A stretch of 39,163 nucleotides of DNA from Syncephalis plumigaleata (GCA_025201365.1 JAIXMF010000104.1:1-39163), one strand, 5' to 3'. Shown: positions 1-9,790, numbered from the stretch's first letter. Made by a program: numbers and translations. The notes: generated by a model from the letters alone, not told the origin.

Positions 1-216
1 ACGTAGCGGCTTATGTTGTTTAGGTTCGGGTAACCCGTGGCTCGTTGGATCACGGCCTTCAAGTAAACAAGCCTTGCGGAGATCCGCTTGACGACGCGGA
101 CCAATACGCGGTTGTCGCCAATGGCCGTTTACGAAAGAGGTCTTGAAATCCTCCGGCTTGTACTGCAAACGCGACAGCTGCAGTAATCGTGTGGAAAAAG
201 TGCGTAAAGTCGCCAT
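1..216 (-). CDS. Mitochondrial large ribosomal subunit protein mL59 (5' part)
   Basis: The minus strand from the ATG at 216 is open for 72 codons to the window edge, so only the N-terminus is present. The first 20 residues are rich in Arg, Ser and Leu with no acidic residue (starts MATLRTFSTRLLQLSRL), as expected for a mitochondrial presequence. It is followed by the block NGHWRQPRIGPRRQADLRKA, which resembles the fungal mL59 (yeast MRPL25) signature 'GRW-PPKYSLRRQADL-K'. The family is a structural protein of the mitochondrial 54S subunit. A purine-rich tract on the plus strand (about 248-285, so pyrimidine-rich on the coding strand) lies just upstream of the ATG, and the transposon-like element beginning at 292 sits in the presumed promoter. 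The family call rests on this one motif and the presequence. Confidence 0.7.
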   Translation of the reverse strand, partial: MATLRTFSTRLLQLSRLQYKPEDFKTSFVNGHWRQPRIGPRRQADLRKACLLEGRDPTSHGLPEPKQHKPLR

Positions 217-291
217 TTTATGTAATACTCAATGGCGACACTGATACGAGAGAGAAAGGTGAGAGAAAGAGGGGAGAGAAGCGACTTAATA

Positions 292-316
292 CAGTGTTTT
301 TCCATCCAATTAGCGC
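292..316 (+). repeat. Left terminal inverted repeat
   Basis: Twenty-five bases that match the inverted sequence at 1386-1410 at 21 positions. The similarity becomes weaker but continues for about ten more bases (GTTTATCC against GTTAGC). Confidence 0.65.
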
Positions 317-392
317 GTTTATCCTTTAACGTTTGCAGTTTATTAATAAACAGATTAACACAACTGTTAACACCATTATTGCATTACTATTA

Positions 393-668
393 TTATTGAG
401 TAGTTGTTATGACACTAGCAGTTGAGGGAGATGTTAATGATCGCGATATCATCTATTACAATTAGTGATAATAAATAATAGACATGTTGATAGATCTTAC
501 ATATCTTGGATGCAAAGCGATAACAATCACGGATAAGTTGCTTTCTGTTGTTTGATCCTCGTTGTTGCACTGATCCTTCATTTCTTGAACATCTGAAGGT
601 AACACCACTGATGAAATGTATCTAGAGGTATACGTAATCCTTTCTGAGATGCGCTCCTTATTGCTCAT
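393..668 (-). CDS. Hypothetical 75-residue protein, two exons, inside the element
   Basis: Exon 1 is 501-668 (ATG at 668, 56 codons) and exon 2 is 393-452 (20 codons with TAA). The proposed intron 453-500 is 48 nt, starts GTAAGA and ends CACTAATTGTAATAG. It keeps phase 0 and has a good branch-site-like CTAAT. The predicted product is hydrophilic, rich in Ser/Thr/Glu, with no signal peptide, membrane segment or motif that I recognise. It lies wholly inside the inverted-repeat element and is divergent from the ORF at 961. The splice signals are the main support; a chance ORF or an upstream exon beyond 668 cannot be excluded. Confidence 0.3.
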
Positions 669-781
669 TATTACTCCCCTGTCACTCCTGCATCATGAGA
701 TTGGTGTCTATGTTGGTATTACAGCCATGTCCCTTCAACACTCACCATAGTTTCAATATTGAATAATGTTACATTATCCAC

Positions 782-789
782 TATAAATA
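782..789 (+). promoter_or_regulatory. TATA-box-like site
   Basis: TATAAATA, followed by a pyrimidine-rich stretch (about 820-900) and the candidate start codon at 961. This is the arrangement expected of a core promoter for the plus-strand ORF. Confidence 0.3.
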
Positions 790-960
790 TGGGTCCTATT
801 TTGTACGAACTGAATAAACTTATCTTCACCCTCCAGTTCAATCGTCCCTATTACACTCTACTCACTCTACCTTATTGTATATCGTCTACACATTGTGCTT
901 GAGCAAATCGAGCAACCATAGCTCCCACACTATCAATGAGAAAGTGTCCTACTACTTGTC

Positions 961-1369
961 ATGATCCCTTACGGTAAGTATACCTCATTACAACTTGATA
1001 TTTATTACAGTATACTAATTCATTATTCTATTAGATGCACACATCGAAACAATGATTAAGAGGACATGCAAGTTAAAGGATACGAGTATCGTTTGTGGAA
1101 TCGGGGTTATGGTTGCTCGTCTGGATTTCATTCAAATCACCAACTGTCTTCGTAGTGGAACCGATGTTCCAACACACCCTCATCCAAGTGTCGTTGCTTC
1201 CAATCATTCAAGACAAGGAGGACAAGGACACCGAGGAACCAAACAACAAATAACAAATTATCCGTGGCGTTATCGCTGCCACGTCCACTGTCGCCCAAAC
1301 GACTGTGGCACCCCAAAATACGGAGTAGTAATACTTGTAAGTGTTATCATAACTATTATTTATTCGTAA
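961..1369 (+). CDS. Hypothetical small protein, two exons, inside the element
   Basis: Exon 1 is 961-973 and exon 2 is 1035-1369. The intron 974-1034 starts GTAAGTA and ends with TACTAATTC...TTAG, a strong branch and acceptor, and splicing joins the frame without a stop. The product is about 115 residues, with several Cys and His and no recognised domain. A second GTAAGT at 1333 with CAG at 1373-1375 could remove a further 43 nt and shift the C-terminus. Other frames across 1080-1320 also stay open for long runs, so the exon could be a frameshifted relic. It has its own TATA-like site and lies inside the inverted-repeat element, its end overlapping none of the right repeat. Confidence 0.3.
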
Positions 1370-1385
1370 AAACAGAAAGCTAACT

Positions 1386-1410
1386 GCGCAAATTGGATGG
1401 AAATAGCCTG
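1386..1410 (-). repeat. Right terminal inverted repeat
   Basis: Inverted partner of 292-316, immediately followed by TA at 1411-1412. On the minus strand it continues into GTTAGCTTT, which also matches the end-like sequence at 6196. Confidence 0.65.
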
Positions 1411-1793
1411 TAGAAAATAATTAGAAATTGGATTTCACCACACAACTGCGTAATGTAGACACAATCTTTGAAGGAGCAAATAAGGTAACATGTTTATATA
1501 ATTAAATAGAGGAAAGCAAGCATTATTATAATCTAAATAAAATTGAATAGGTTTACGCTGAGTAATGGATATAACCGTAGAAAGGTAGAAAACATTCGAG
1601 CGGTTGGATGGGCCACTGTATATGTAATAAACGATGGTTAGCATAGCGTATTCCAATCGGCAATATAAGTTTCCGATGATTGGTCACGTGGAATATTGAG
1701 TCACTGTACATTGTTCTAATGATCTGCGTCATCAGCTTTGTTGACTTAATTTACTTAATATTCTACTTGTTCTTTGATTTCGCACACTTTAAC
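1411..1793. other. Intergenic, upstream of the GST gene
   Basis: AT-rich. It holds no convincing ORF. The hydrophobic in-frame extension ahead of the GST (from 1680) is probably leader sequence, because GST homology begins only after the Met at 1794. Confidence 0.5.
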
Positions 1794-2474
1794 ATGTTGA
1801 AAAACGCTTCTATTACATTGTACAGCGTTGGTATATCATCGCTAGCCCGTGCAGGCAATATAGGCATCTTCCTATCCGATGCTAATATTCCATTCAACGA
1901 GAACAATATTCCTGTTTCTCAATGGTTGGCCACTCGTAAGACACTGCGTACAACACCGGTTGATTCATCCGATCCAACAACTGCCATAGCCCAGGTACGC
2001 AATCCATATGGTGGTGCGCCCACCCTAGAGATCGATGGTCAATGGTATGCACAGACAGTGCCCATATTACGCATGCTATCACGTCAAATTGGTGCCTATG
2101 ACGGTCGGACCGATCACGAGAAATACGTAGTAGATGCTGTAGCTGATATCGCCATCGATTGGCGTACAAGTTGGGTGAACGCTTATTGGAGCAAGGATCC
2201 CGATAGCGTCAAGCATTATAATGAACGATCGCGACCTCGCTACATCCGGACAGTTGAATCGTACTTGCAGCCTCGTGGTGGGCCGTATCTTCTCGGTGAC
2301 TGGATCACCTATACAGACTTTCTACTGTATACGCTCATTTATGACGAGACACCGGAAGCCTGCATGCTAACGGCAGGCTCGCCACTTCTTCGCTTATATC
2401 GAGCTGTCGGGGAAAGACCAGCAGTATCAGCTTATGTAGCCAAATGGAAAACTACTCATTCAGCCAATCTTTAG
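1794..2474 (+). CDS. Glutathione S-transferase-like protein
   Basis: This single-exon gene encodes 226 residues, the usual length of a soluble GST. The N-terminal thioredoxin-fold half starts SITLYSVGISSLARAGNI and carries the cis-proline block GGAPTLEIDGQWYAQTVPIL, where the glutathione-binding 'P-L-DG' and 'QS/QT--I' elements of sigma/alpha-like GSTs sit. The C-terminal half (about residues 95-226) is the helical domain, with GGPYLLGDWITYTDFLLY matching the GST 'YL-GD--T-AD' cap motif. The Met at 1794 was chosen because an upstream in-frame start would add 38 hydrophobic residues not seen in soluble GSTs. The family conjugates glutathione to electrophiles in the cytosol. The substrate is not predictable. 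It shares no more than the fold with the isomerase at 19741. Confidence 0.8.
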   Translation: MLKNASITLYSVGISSLARAGNIGIFLSDANIPFNENNIPVSQWLATRKTLRTTPVDSSDPTTAIAQVRNPYGGAPTLEIDGQWYAQTVPILRMLSRQIGAYDGRTDHEKYVVDAVADIAIDWRTSWVNAYWSKDPDSVKHYNERSRPRYIRTVESYLQPRGGPYLLGDWITYTDFLLYTLIYDETPEACMLTAGSPLLRLYRAVGERPAVSAYVAKWKTTHSANL

Positions 2475-2698
2475 TTTTATTATATGTAGTTAGCTATATA
2501 AACGATGGGATTCTTATTTTAATCAACATGCTATAAGCATGAATCGTACTTTATTATTTATTACTATTAGACAATACTCGATACTAGTGTTTGTGTTCAA
2601 GTGTTCAAACATTACTGAAATAGGTGGTGGTAGTTTGATGACGACATCAAAGGGCAACCCACTTGCCTTTTACTTTCTGTTTAAACACCAATTCCATC

Positions 2699-5600
2699 AT
2701 GGCATCGAATGTACCAGAACATACTGAGCAGACCACACCTGACTGGCTAGAATCAGTCAAGGAGCACTATGCTTCGTTGGCTAGTGTGGCCACTTATAAG
2801 AGTGGCATAATTAAGGCAGGTTTAGCTGACGATATACTTGGTAAGCAATAGCTAGAGTGGAGCGTAAAATACACACGTATAAACTTAACGTGCGTCTTAT
2901 TAGATATTGAAGTGGTGCTGTCGCAGCGTGACCTGAATCGTAATATCAAACGTAGCATAACAGTCGGCCTAGTGGTGCAGCAAGCATCGAATAATGCTAT
3001 TCGTGTTCTCGCGGAAAGTGCACCCGTAGAAAGCACGGAAATGGCCCAACAAAGTACGTGTACGGTCACGCGACGAACGGCCATTCTACGTAGTGCAAAC
3101 GATAAAGAGGATAAGCAGCGCCGATTTATAGAGGTAACGACCGATGTACTGTGCATTATTACGAGAAATTATAGCTGTACGCATAGGTGTGGCAATCGGG
3201 TCAATTGATCAAGAATATTGAAGTGACCGAGCAACATGATGCATTCTACAACGATGGTAAGTGATATTAGTTTATATTTCATGACTGTAATCATCATACC
3301 TATGATATAGTCGATACATTTGGCGGATTGGCATGGTCGTCTGACGGTTCAAAGCTCGTTTATATAGCTGAAAGGAAGGCTAGCCAGGAAGAGTTGAAGG
3401 TAAGCAATGATGGTCACCATTATGTGATATGATGAGTAACAAGTTGAAAAGCAATTTGATTATCAACAAACATGGGGAGAGAAATTCGACAGTCGTATTC
3501 ATTCATGTCTAGTATGGGTCGATCTTACTGCCGATGCTGTATCTGTCGTTGAACTCTCGTCGGAGGATATCTGTCCAGGTCAGGTAAGTAATATGCGTGA
3601 TCCGCGTTAAATGATCGATATCCTTATAACAATTGATGAATTGTCAATAGCCTTTGTTTAGTCCGGATAATCAGTGGATCTACTTTACCGGCTATATCGT
3701 AGCACCACGAAGATTTGGCATCTACGCATGTCAGAACAGAGCGTAAGCATTTCAATTATATTATTATTATTATTATTATTATTATTGAATATTAATAGTT
3801 AATCAAATGTCCATTAGTGCTCGTTTATTCCGATGCCAGCTAGATGGAAGTAAACTAGGTAATTAGTACATTGCTACACACATACATATACATCTATTCT
3901 AGCTATCTATCCTCTAATTCATTAATGATAGAGGCCATTACATCGGAATCTGTTTCAATACGATCACCACGTTTATCGCCTGATAGCAAGAGTATAGTAA
4001 GAAGTGTTCATGTTATTATGACGAGTACCATTTAATCATATATAATTGCTTAGGTGTATTTGGAACATTCTTTGGGGGGTCCTCATGCTTCATGTTCTGC
4101 TTTAAAAAAGGTATTTAGTAGTTGCAATATATACGCACGTACACACATGTATTATTGTTCCCATTAATAATTGTTGATTATCATTAGTATTGTTTGGAGA
4201 GCGGTACTACTACTACATTAGTGGATAAAGTGGACGAGCCAGCAGATGATGGATTTACTGGATTGTACGTGCAAAACTTGCCTACAAATTGTTGGACACG
4301 CTATAACAATGAAGATTATTTGATTACAACTACTACATGGCGATGTCAATCGGTAAATTATTACACTGTATTTATGATGAGTATATCTAATCAATTATTT
4401 ATTTCTAGGCCGTTATTGCTATTCATTATGCAACAGGAAAAGTAACTCGATTAAGTACCGGTAAATGAATACGTGGCGATGACTAGTATACATAGCTAAT
4501 GGAATATTCAGATAAATCATCGTCGTCGTCGTCGTCATCATGGTCCGTACTTAATGTCCTAGGTGACAAACTATTAGCAATCAAGTCATCACCTCGAATT
4601 GTTAATGATCTGGTAGGCTATTCAATCAATTAGTATTGCCATAACATCATTGCTTACACTTGATAGTATATTGGCACGTTGAATGGAGACGATTCATTGC
4701 TCGTTACTTGGACGCGTGTACATCGTCCTCATTCTGATACTGGTAAGTGCACACACACGCATCATCTGCACAGCACTTTATTGACGAACGACATCATTGA
4801 AAGCGGCCAACTATCTAAGCACTATCAAGTATCAGATCAAGTCATTTCCAGAACAGTATTATGCCTTGGAAGCGGTATTGATCGAGCCAGTCGATGAGAT
4901 CGATCAACATAGCACGGTGGCCAAGGGTGATAAACGTCCTTTGATTATATTCCCCCATGGTACGTTGTCACTTGTACTTTTTGATCAGTCGATAGTAATT
5001 AGTAGTATGTTGTATAAATTAGGTGGACCACATGCTGCCAGTACCACTGGATTCTCGGCCATGACATCTGCCCTTGTTTCATTAGGATTCTCGGTAGCAT
5101 TAGGTAACTAGGAGTGTACATGCATCATCGGATACAATAGAATAACAAGTCTGAATATTACTCGTTACTCTAGTCAATTATCGTGGATCAACTGGATACG
5201 GATACAAGGCGGTTCAATCGTTGATAGGACATATAGGTGATCTGGAAGTGAAGGATACACACGTAAGCCATTGATCGATACATGAATGTTTTACGATCAT
5301 TATTAACATATCAATGCTCCGCATAGTATGTAGCGGAACAATTAGTTGCCACGGGGCAATACGATACAGAGCGTATTTGCGTGACAGGTGGATCACACGG
5401 TGGATTTACAACGGCTCATTTGATCGGACAGCATCCGGTAATTATTCATGATGCATTGCGATCTAATGCATATTAATGAATTGTATGTATATGTATGGGT
5501 GATGCTAGACATTTTATCGAGCCAGTGTAATGCGTAACCCAGTCATTAATGTAGGTGCAATGGCAGCTAGTACCGATATTCCTGACTGGTAAGAGTTATA

Positions 5601-6074
5601 TAGATATATATATATATATATTCATGTATGAGACGGCTCTCATTTGCTTACTTGTTTGCCTATTTGCTATTAGGAATTTCTCGGAAATGGGCATGGATTA
5701 TTGCTTCCAGAAACCCGCTGTATTGACGCCGCATGATTATGAACGAGCGTTTGCAGCATCGCCTATTCGCTATGTCGATAAAGTAGTAGCGCCCACACTA
5801 ATGATGCTAGGCAGTAATGATAAACGAGTGCCACATAGCGAAGGATTGTACTGGGTGCACGTCGTACGTGGCATTGGTAAAGCCATTGTCCAGTAAGTTG
5901 CTTGCCGCAATCCTAGCCATAATTGAATAATATTAATCGGTATGACCATGTAATTACAGCTGTAAAATGTATCCCGATAATGGACATGCTTTGGATGGTG
6001 TTGAAGCTGAAACTACCGGATTTACAGCACTCGCTGGATGGTTCATGGCGCATGCTGCCGCGACAAATCATTAA
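2699..6074 (+). CDS. Acylaminoacyl-peptidase (acyl-peptide hydrolase), 20 exons
   Basis: I joined exons 2699-2840, 2904-3133, 3187-3256, 3311-3399, 3452-3583, 3651-3742, 3818-3858, 3932-3996, 4054-4110, 4188-4352, 4409-4460, 4512-4612, 4667-4742, 4804-4959, 5023-5103, 5174-5262, 5327-5437, 5509-5588, 5674-5892 and 5960-6074. The product is 720 residues (human APEH is 732). The N-terminal half is the beta-propeller (WSSDGSKLVYIAER, FSPDNQWIYFTGY); the C-terminal half is the alpha/beta hydrolase. The triad reads Ser569 in GGSHGG, Asp659 in GSNDKRVP and His692 in DNGHAL, with HGGPH as oxyanion loop and NYRGSTGYG downstream. The enzyme (prolyl oligopeptidase family, S9C) removes N-acylated residues from short acetylated peptides in the cytosol. 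The frame is intact throughout, so the gene looks functional. Intron 4 ends in an unusual purine-rich GAAAAG. The least certain boundaries are exons 5, 6/7 and 19/20. Confidence 0.92.
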
Positions 6075-6137
6075 GTATGGTTAAAAGCAAGGTTTATCTA
6101 CCTTGAATGCAATCGTTATCAAATATGCGCAGTCTAA

Positions 6138-6143
6138 AATAAA
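6138..6143 (+). terminator. Polyadenylation signal of the peptidase gene
   Basis: AATAAA about 65 bp after the stop codon at 6074. Confidence 0.45.
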
Positions 6144-6195
6144 CAATGACTTGTTCACAGTGCTAATTGCGATATCTTTAAATTATCTAAGAATA

Positions 6196-6250
6196 CAGGG
6201 GTTTTCCAACCAGTTAGCGTAGTTAGCTTTTAACTTTTATCATTATTAAT
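6196..6250 (+). repeat. Solitary transposon-end-like sequence
   Basis: It starts CAGGGGTTTTCCAACCAGTT and is preceded by TA (6194-6195). It matches the left end at 292 over roughly 55 bases (TTAGCG, then TTTTAAC/TTTAAC, then TTATTAATAAA) and the right end in GTTAGCTTT. No equally good inverted partner lies nearby. The best candidate is the weaker one at 9530. Confidence 0.5.
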
Positions 6251-7282
6251 AAATAATCTTGCATTGTATTTAGCATCCCTGTCAATAAAATACATAACGA
6301 TCATACTGATGTCATCCGTTATCATGACATCTACATGACATGTTCAGTTGTATGTCATCTATCATTGCTCGTTCCATTGTCATTTGACGTGATCGATACT
6401 GATTGCAATCTATCACGACATGTCATCGCTTGATCCCACAGTCATATGGACATGAATATGCTTGATGGTATCTATAATGTGATACGACATTCATCCGATC
6501 AATATGATCAATTATCATTATTGATTACGCTGTATAAACCAGCATACTTGCGATCTAATAAATCCATTCATTCATTCATTTACATACACATGCAGTTTAC
6601 TCTACCAACAGCTTCCTCAATTGCTCATAGACTTGTGTAGCACATACTGAATCCTACTAGTATAATTACTAGCAATACTCAACGTTATACCATCGTCCTT
6701 TGTCGCTTTTATCTATTTGTTGCTGAGCTATAGGCGGCATTATACCATTGCAGCAAAGTTACCAATGTCATTAAATGATACGAAGCTTACATTGCCGTAT
6801 TCACGATACCTACTCGAATAAACACAGATATTAGGCAATACATGACAATCAATTCAACGTGGAATAAAGCACTAGATACTTGCATGTTAATAATCATAAT
6901 CCAAGATAGTCGTAACAAACATGGTTTTACTTTTATGAGACATTAAAAACTAAAATAAGATTATTATTGTGATATACTTTAACCAGTGACTAGAAACTAA
7001 ACATTTGAAATGAAAGGAAGGTGAGTGTCACATTGGTATTGTTTTCTTCTCTGTGTGATCCTTTTTTTCGCCATAACAACTATCGTCTACTTATCTTATC
7101 CTCTTACACTCGCTAGGTCCTTGTACTCCATCGCACGTACTATTTCCCTTCTTTCTGTTTTGTTCGTGCACTTTTATCGCTTACTCCTTATACCTAGGAA
7201 TAAGTGGAGCGAATAACCTACAAATATACGATTACATAGTGGGTATCTTAGTCAACTACACTGTAGAACGAAGCTAGCTTAT

Positions 7283-9292
7283 ATGGCTGATACAAATCAC
7301 GCTGCATCTGGTGTGGCCACGGGCAAAATGGCTACAACAACAACGGGAGCAGCAGCAGGTGGAGCAGGTGGAGGAACAACAAACAATACCTCAAATACAG
7401 CACGCACCTCACGTCATACGCGTGCACATAGCAATGATCGTCGTTATAGTGCCGGGTTTGTTGGAGCACCAGCCATTAACGCTGGTCCAGCTAATAATAC
7501 GACTACTTCAGGGGTAATGGGCAGTAAGAAGAAGGGCAGGACGCATCGCCAATCGAGGCCAACGTCGAAGCGATACAATTCCGCGCATAATGTCTATCAT
7601 CATCGCTCGGATAATGAACGTCGTTCCTCGAGTAGAGATGCATTTGGCTCGGAAACAGAGGCAGCCGAGGGTAGTTGGACACAGGATGAAGATGAAAACA
7701 CCACGAAAAGCAATGGAATCGGTGGTTTACGTAGACACCACGTAGGCCGTGTGGTGGAAGTGATCGAGATTAGCGAAAGTTTTGAAGATACCAATAGCAA
7801 ATTGAGCGATCAGCTAAAATCAACGACTAATAAGAATAAAATTGAATCCAATCAATCTAATCAGCAGCAGCAGCAACAACAGCAACAGCAACAACAACAG
7901 CAGCAACAGAAAACAGCAACGACTACACCAACTACTATCACGGATAAACGAACTAATGGTGAATCGAATAAGATGACAACTGACGATAAAAAAGTGTCAA
8001 TATTACCGTCAAATGATACTTCAACTGCTTATAAATCGGAAACAGCATCAATGACCACCACACCTAGCGCTAATACAACTAATGATGAAACGACTGAACA
8101 GGAAGATCATGAAAAACATGAGAAGCCTGGTCAGCGTCGACATTCCACGGATAACGTAACACCACCATTACGTACTTGTATGACGCGAACAAACAGCGAT
8201 ACAGCAACTGCGGAAGGATCTAACGTGTTAATGCGTCGCGCTACTAGTGCAGATCGACGACGTCGCAGTGTCATGTCCATGTCATCGGGCAATGCAACAC
8301 TGCCATTTCATCATTTCCACGGAAAGAATACACCACGCGCTGCTCCTACATCTAGCGTAGCACCGGTTACTACGCCAGTTACCGTGATGCCTGAGCGATC
8401 CAAGTCGACCTCGTTACGTGGCGCTGCCGGTGTATTACGCGCTCAACCGAGTACCGCTACATCTCGACACTCGCATTCGGCGTCCATGTTCTCTCGTTCA
8501 CCACCCACGCGTAATGACGCGGCTAATGGCGACTTTAACGGTTCATTGACTGGAAAACCAAATAGTCGCGTAGGATTTACATCCAAGTTTATTGTACAAC
8601 GCGTGCCATCCTATCCATCATTATCGACCGAGGCACTTTCACCTCGTAGTGCTACGCCTAATGGTACCACCAAGAATGGTGTGCGATCCAATGGGCGAGT
8701 ACCAGTAGAGCAGGGACAGTCAGCATCATCTACTACTTCTGCTTCTGCCTCTGCTTCTGCTATGGATAGATCATCAGCATCAGCTCACGCATCAATGAGT
8801 ACACCTACAACGAATGGGAATGCCGCCGTTTCACGTACGCAACAAAAAATGCTACTACAACGACAACACTTTTTAGCAGATGACGAGCAGTATTTGCTTC
8901 ATCCTAGGAATCAGCTTTGTTTAACAAAGGAATTGGAACGAGTACGTCGTTCACTAATGGGAATACGTCGTAGTGGTGATAATCCCATTTGGCAAAGTGT
9001 AGTACGTGTGTCGGCAGCACGTCGTTTACAACAGCAGCGACAGCTTGATGAGGCAGCATTTGCAAGAATGGATGATAGTAAGTTACATACGAGTCATCAT
9101 TTACACGCTCCCGACAACAAGCATAAAGTTCATGCTACCGATAAACGAAGTCACAGTCATTCTGGTATGGTTCATCGTCGTCCACCAGCATCACATACCG
9201 CTGCCACTACTGCTACTCACCGCAATACTTCTCGAATGTCGTCGACAACGAATAATAAGCCAGCTGCAACTGCCGCTGATGCCAATTATTGA
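7283..9292 (+). CDS. Low-complexity protein with TCO89-like block (possible TORC1 subunit)
   Basis: A single exon of 669 residues. Most of it is disordered, rich in Ser, Thr, Asn, Arg and Gly, with a polyglutamine run near residues 194-210 coded by mixed CAA/CAG. The only ordered-looking part is residues about 517-580, beginning SRTQQKMLLQRQHFLADDEQ and continuing with 'LTKELERVRR'. A motif of the type 'SRTQQKL-LQR' is what I remember from fungal TORC1 subunit TCO89-like proteins, which act at the vacuole in nutrient signalling. This is recall of a short motif, so the name is tentative. Basic SR-rich segments (for example RRATSADRRRRS, RSKSTS) look like kinase targets, fitting a TORC1-linked phosphoprotein but not proving it. 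The start at 7283 is the first ATG of the open frame. Confidence 0.45.
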   Translation: MADTNHAASGVATGKMATTTTGAAAGGAGGGTTNNTSNTARTSRHTRAHSNDRRYSAGFVGAPAINAGPANNTTTSGVMGSKKKGRTHRQSRPTSKRYNSAHNVYHHRSDNERRSSSRDAFGSETEAAEGSWTQDEDENTTKSNGIGGLRRHHVGRVVEVIEISESFEDTNSKLSDQLKSTTNKNKIESNQSNQQQQQQQQQQQQQQQQKTATTTPTTITDKRTNGESNKMTTDDKKVSILPSNDTSTAYKSETASMTTTPSANTTNDETTEQEDHEKHEKPGQRRHSTDNVTPPLRTCMTRTNSDTATAEGSNVLMRRATSADRRRRSVMSMSSGNATLPFHHFHGKNTPRAAPTSSVAPVTTPVTVMPERSKSTSLRGAAGVLRAQPSTATSRHSHSASMFSRSPPTRNDAANGDFNGSLTGKPNSRVGFTSKFIVQRVPSYPSLSTEALSPRSATPNGTTKNGVRSNGRVPVEQGQSASSTTSASASASAMDRSSASAHASMSTPTTNGNAAVSRTQQKMLLQRQHFLADDEQYLLHPRNQLCLTKELERVRRSLMGIRRSGDNPIWQSVVRVSAARRLQQQRQLDEAAFARMDDSKLHTSHHLHAPDNKHKVHATDKRSHSHSGMVHRRPPASHTAATTATHRNTSRMSSTTNNKPAATAADANY

Positions 9293-9790
9293 CAATGATT
9301 AACTTTTTATTACTATTATTATTACTATTACTATTACTTTTTATCTCTTTGCAGATGTAATATGTATCCTCTCTCCCTCTTTCCTCTTCTCTTTTCCTTT
9401 CTCTTATATGAGAATAAGCAACTTTATTAATAAGCTCTTTTGTAAACAAATTAAATCATTAGTTTTACCTTTAGCGTTATTGAATTAATTACAGTGGATA
9501 ATAACAATGTTAACTGATGGGAAAGCCCTGTATATTGTGAAAACGGACCGAGATACAGCTTAACGTGTATTTGTCAAGGTTCACGTTCAGTGTGCATGAT
9601 AAACTTGTTTAATTAGCGACATTGTCCATAATGCAATTACACTAAATTACACATTGTTGATGAAAAGGCCATAAGCAAGAAGGTAAGCAGGCTAGTCGGT
9701 CAATAAGCCAAGTAGTCAGCTGATTGAGCAATTGAGTATGGTGAACCTTCATATCACGGTATACCAATAGAGAAAAACTCGATGGGCACT
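9293..9790. other. Intergenic, pyrimidine-rich 3' flank of the TCO89-like gene
   Basis: It holds ATTACT repeats (9307-9340), a CT-rich run (9365-9410) and the inverted transposon-end-like sequence ending at 9530. I see no gene. Confidence 0.4.
9505..9530 (-). repeat. Weak transposon-end-like sequence
   Basis: On the minus strand it starts CAGGGCTTTCCCATCAGTTA and is flanked by TA (9531-9532). It resembles the end at 6196 in CAGGG, TTTCC and CAGTTA, but only about 70 percent over 29 bases. Confidence 0.3.

Larger units (their letters stand above)
292..1410. mobile_element. TA-flanked terminal-inverted-repeat element, about 1.1 kb
   Basis: The plus strand at 292 begins CAGTGTTTTTCCATCCAATT. 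The reverse complement ending at 1410 begins CAGGCTATTTCCATCCAATT. The first 25 positions agree at 21, including an unbroken 13-base TTTCCATCCAATT followed by GCGC. Both ends are flanked by TA (290-291 and 1411-1412), the target duplication expected for Tc1/mariner-type DNA transposons, whose ends often start CAG. I see no DDE transposase in any frame, so if it is a transposon it is non-autonomous or heavily decayed. It encloses two small spliced ORFs reading outward from a shared middle. A related end lies at 6196. Confidence 0.6.
6075..7282. other. Intergenic between peptidase and TCO89-like gene
   Basis: I find no convincing coding sequence. It contains the transposon-end-like sequence at 6196, a cluster of TGTCAT/ATGACA hexamers between about 6308 and 6445, and a pyrimidine-rich leader at 7040-7180. 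A GTGAGT at 7021 and TAG acceptors near 7198 and 7252 could bound a 5' leader intron of the downstream gene. ORFs at 6446-6640 and 7025-7216 look fortuitous. Confidence 0.4.

Noticed and set aside
1434-1656. 73-codon minus-strand ORF after the element
   Set aside because: No homology, splice support or promoter; the composition follows AT-rich DNA.
1680-1793. Hydrophobic N-terminal extension of the GST (possible membrane anchor)
   Set aside because: GST homology begins right after the Met at 1794 and cytosolic GSTs lack such a leader. It reads like an AT-rich 5' UTR.
6446-6640. 64-codon plus-strand ORF
   Set aside because: No recognised motif and contains simple TTCA repeats; lies in intergenic sequence.
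7025-7216. 63-codon hydrophobic ORF before the TCO89-like gene
   Set aside because: It is a translation of a pyrimidine-rich promoter/leader tract.
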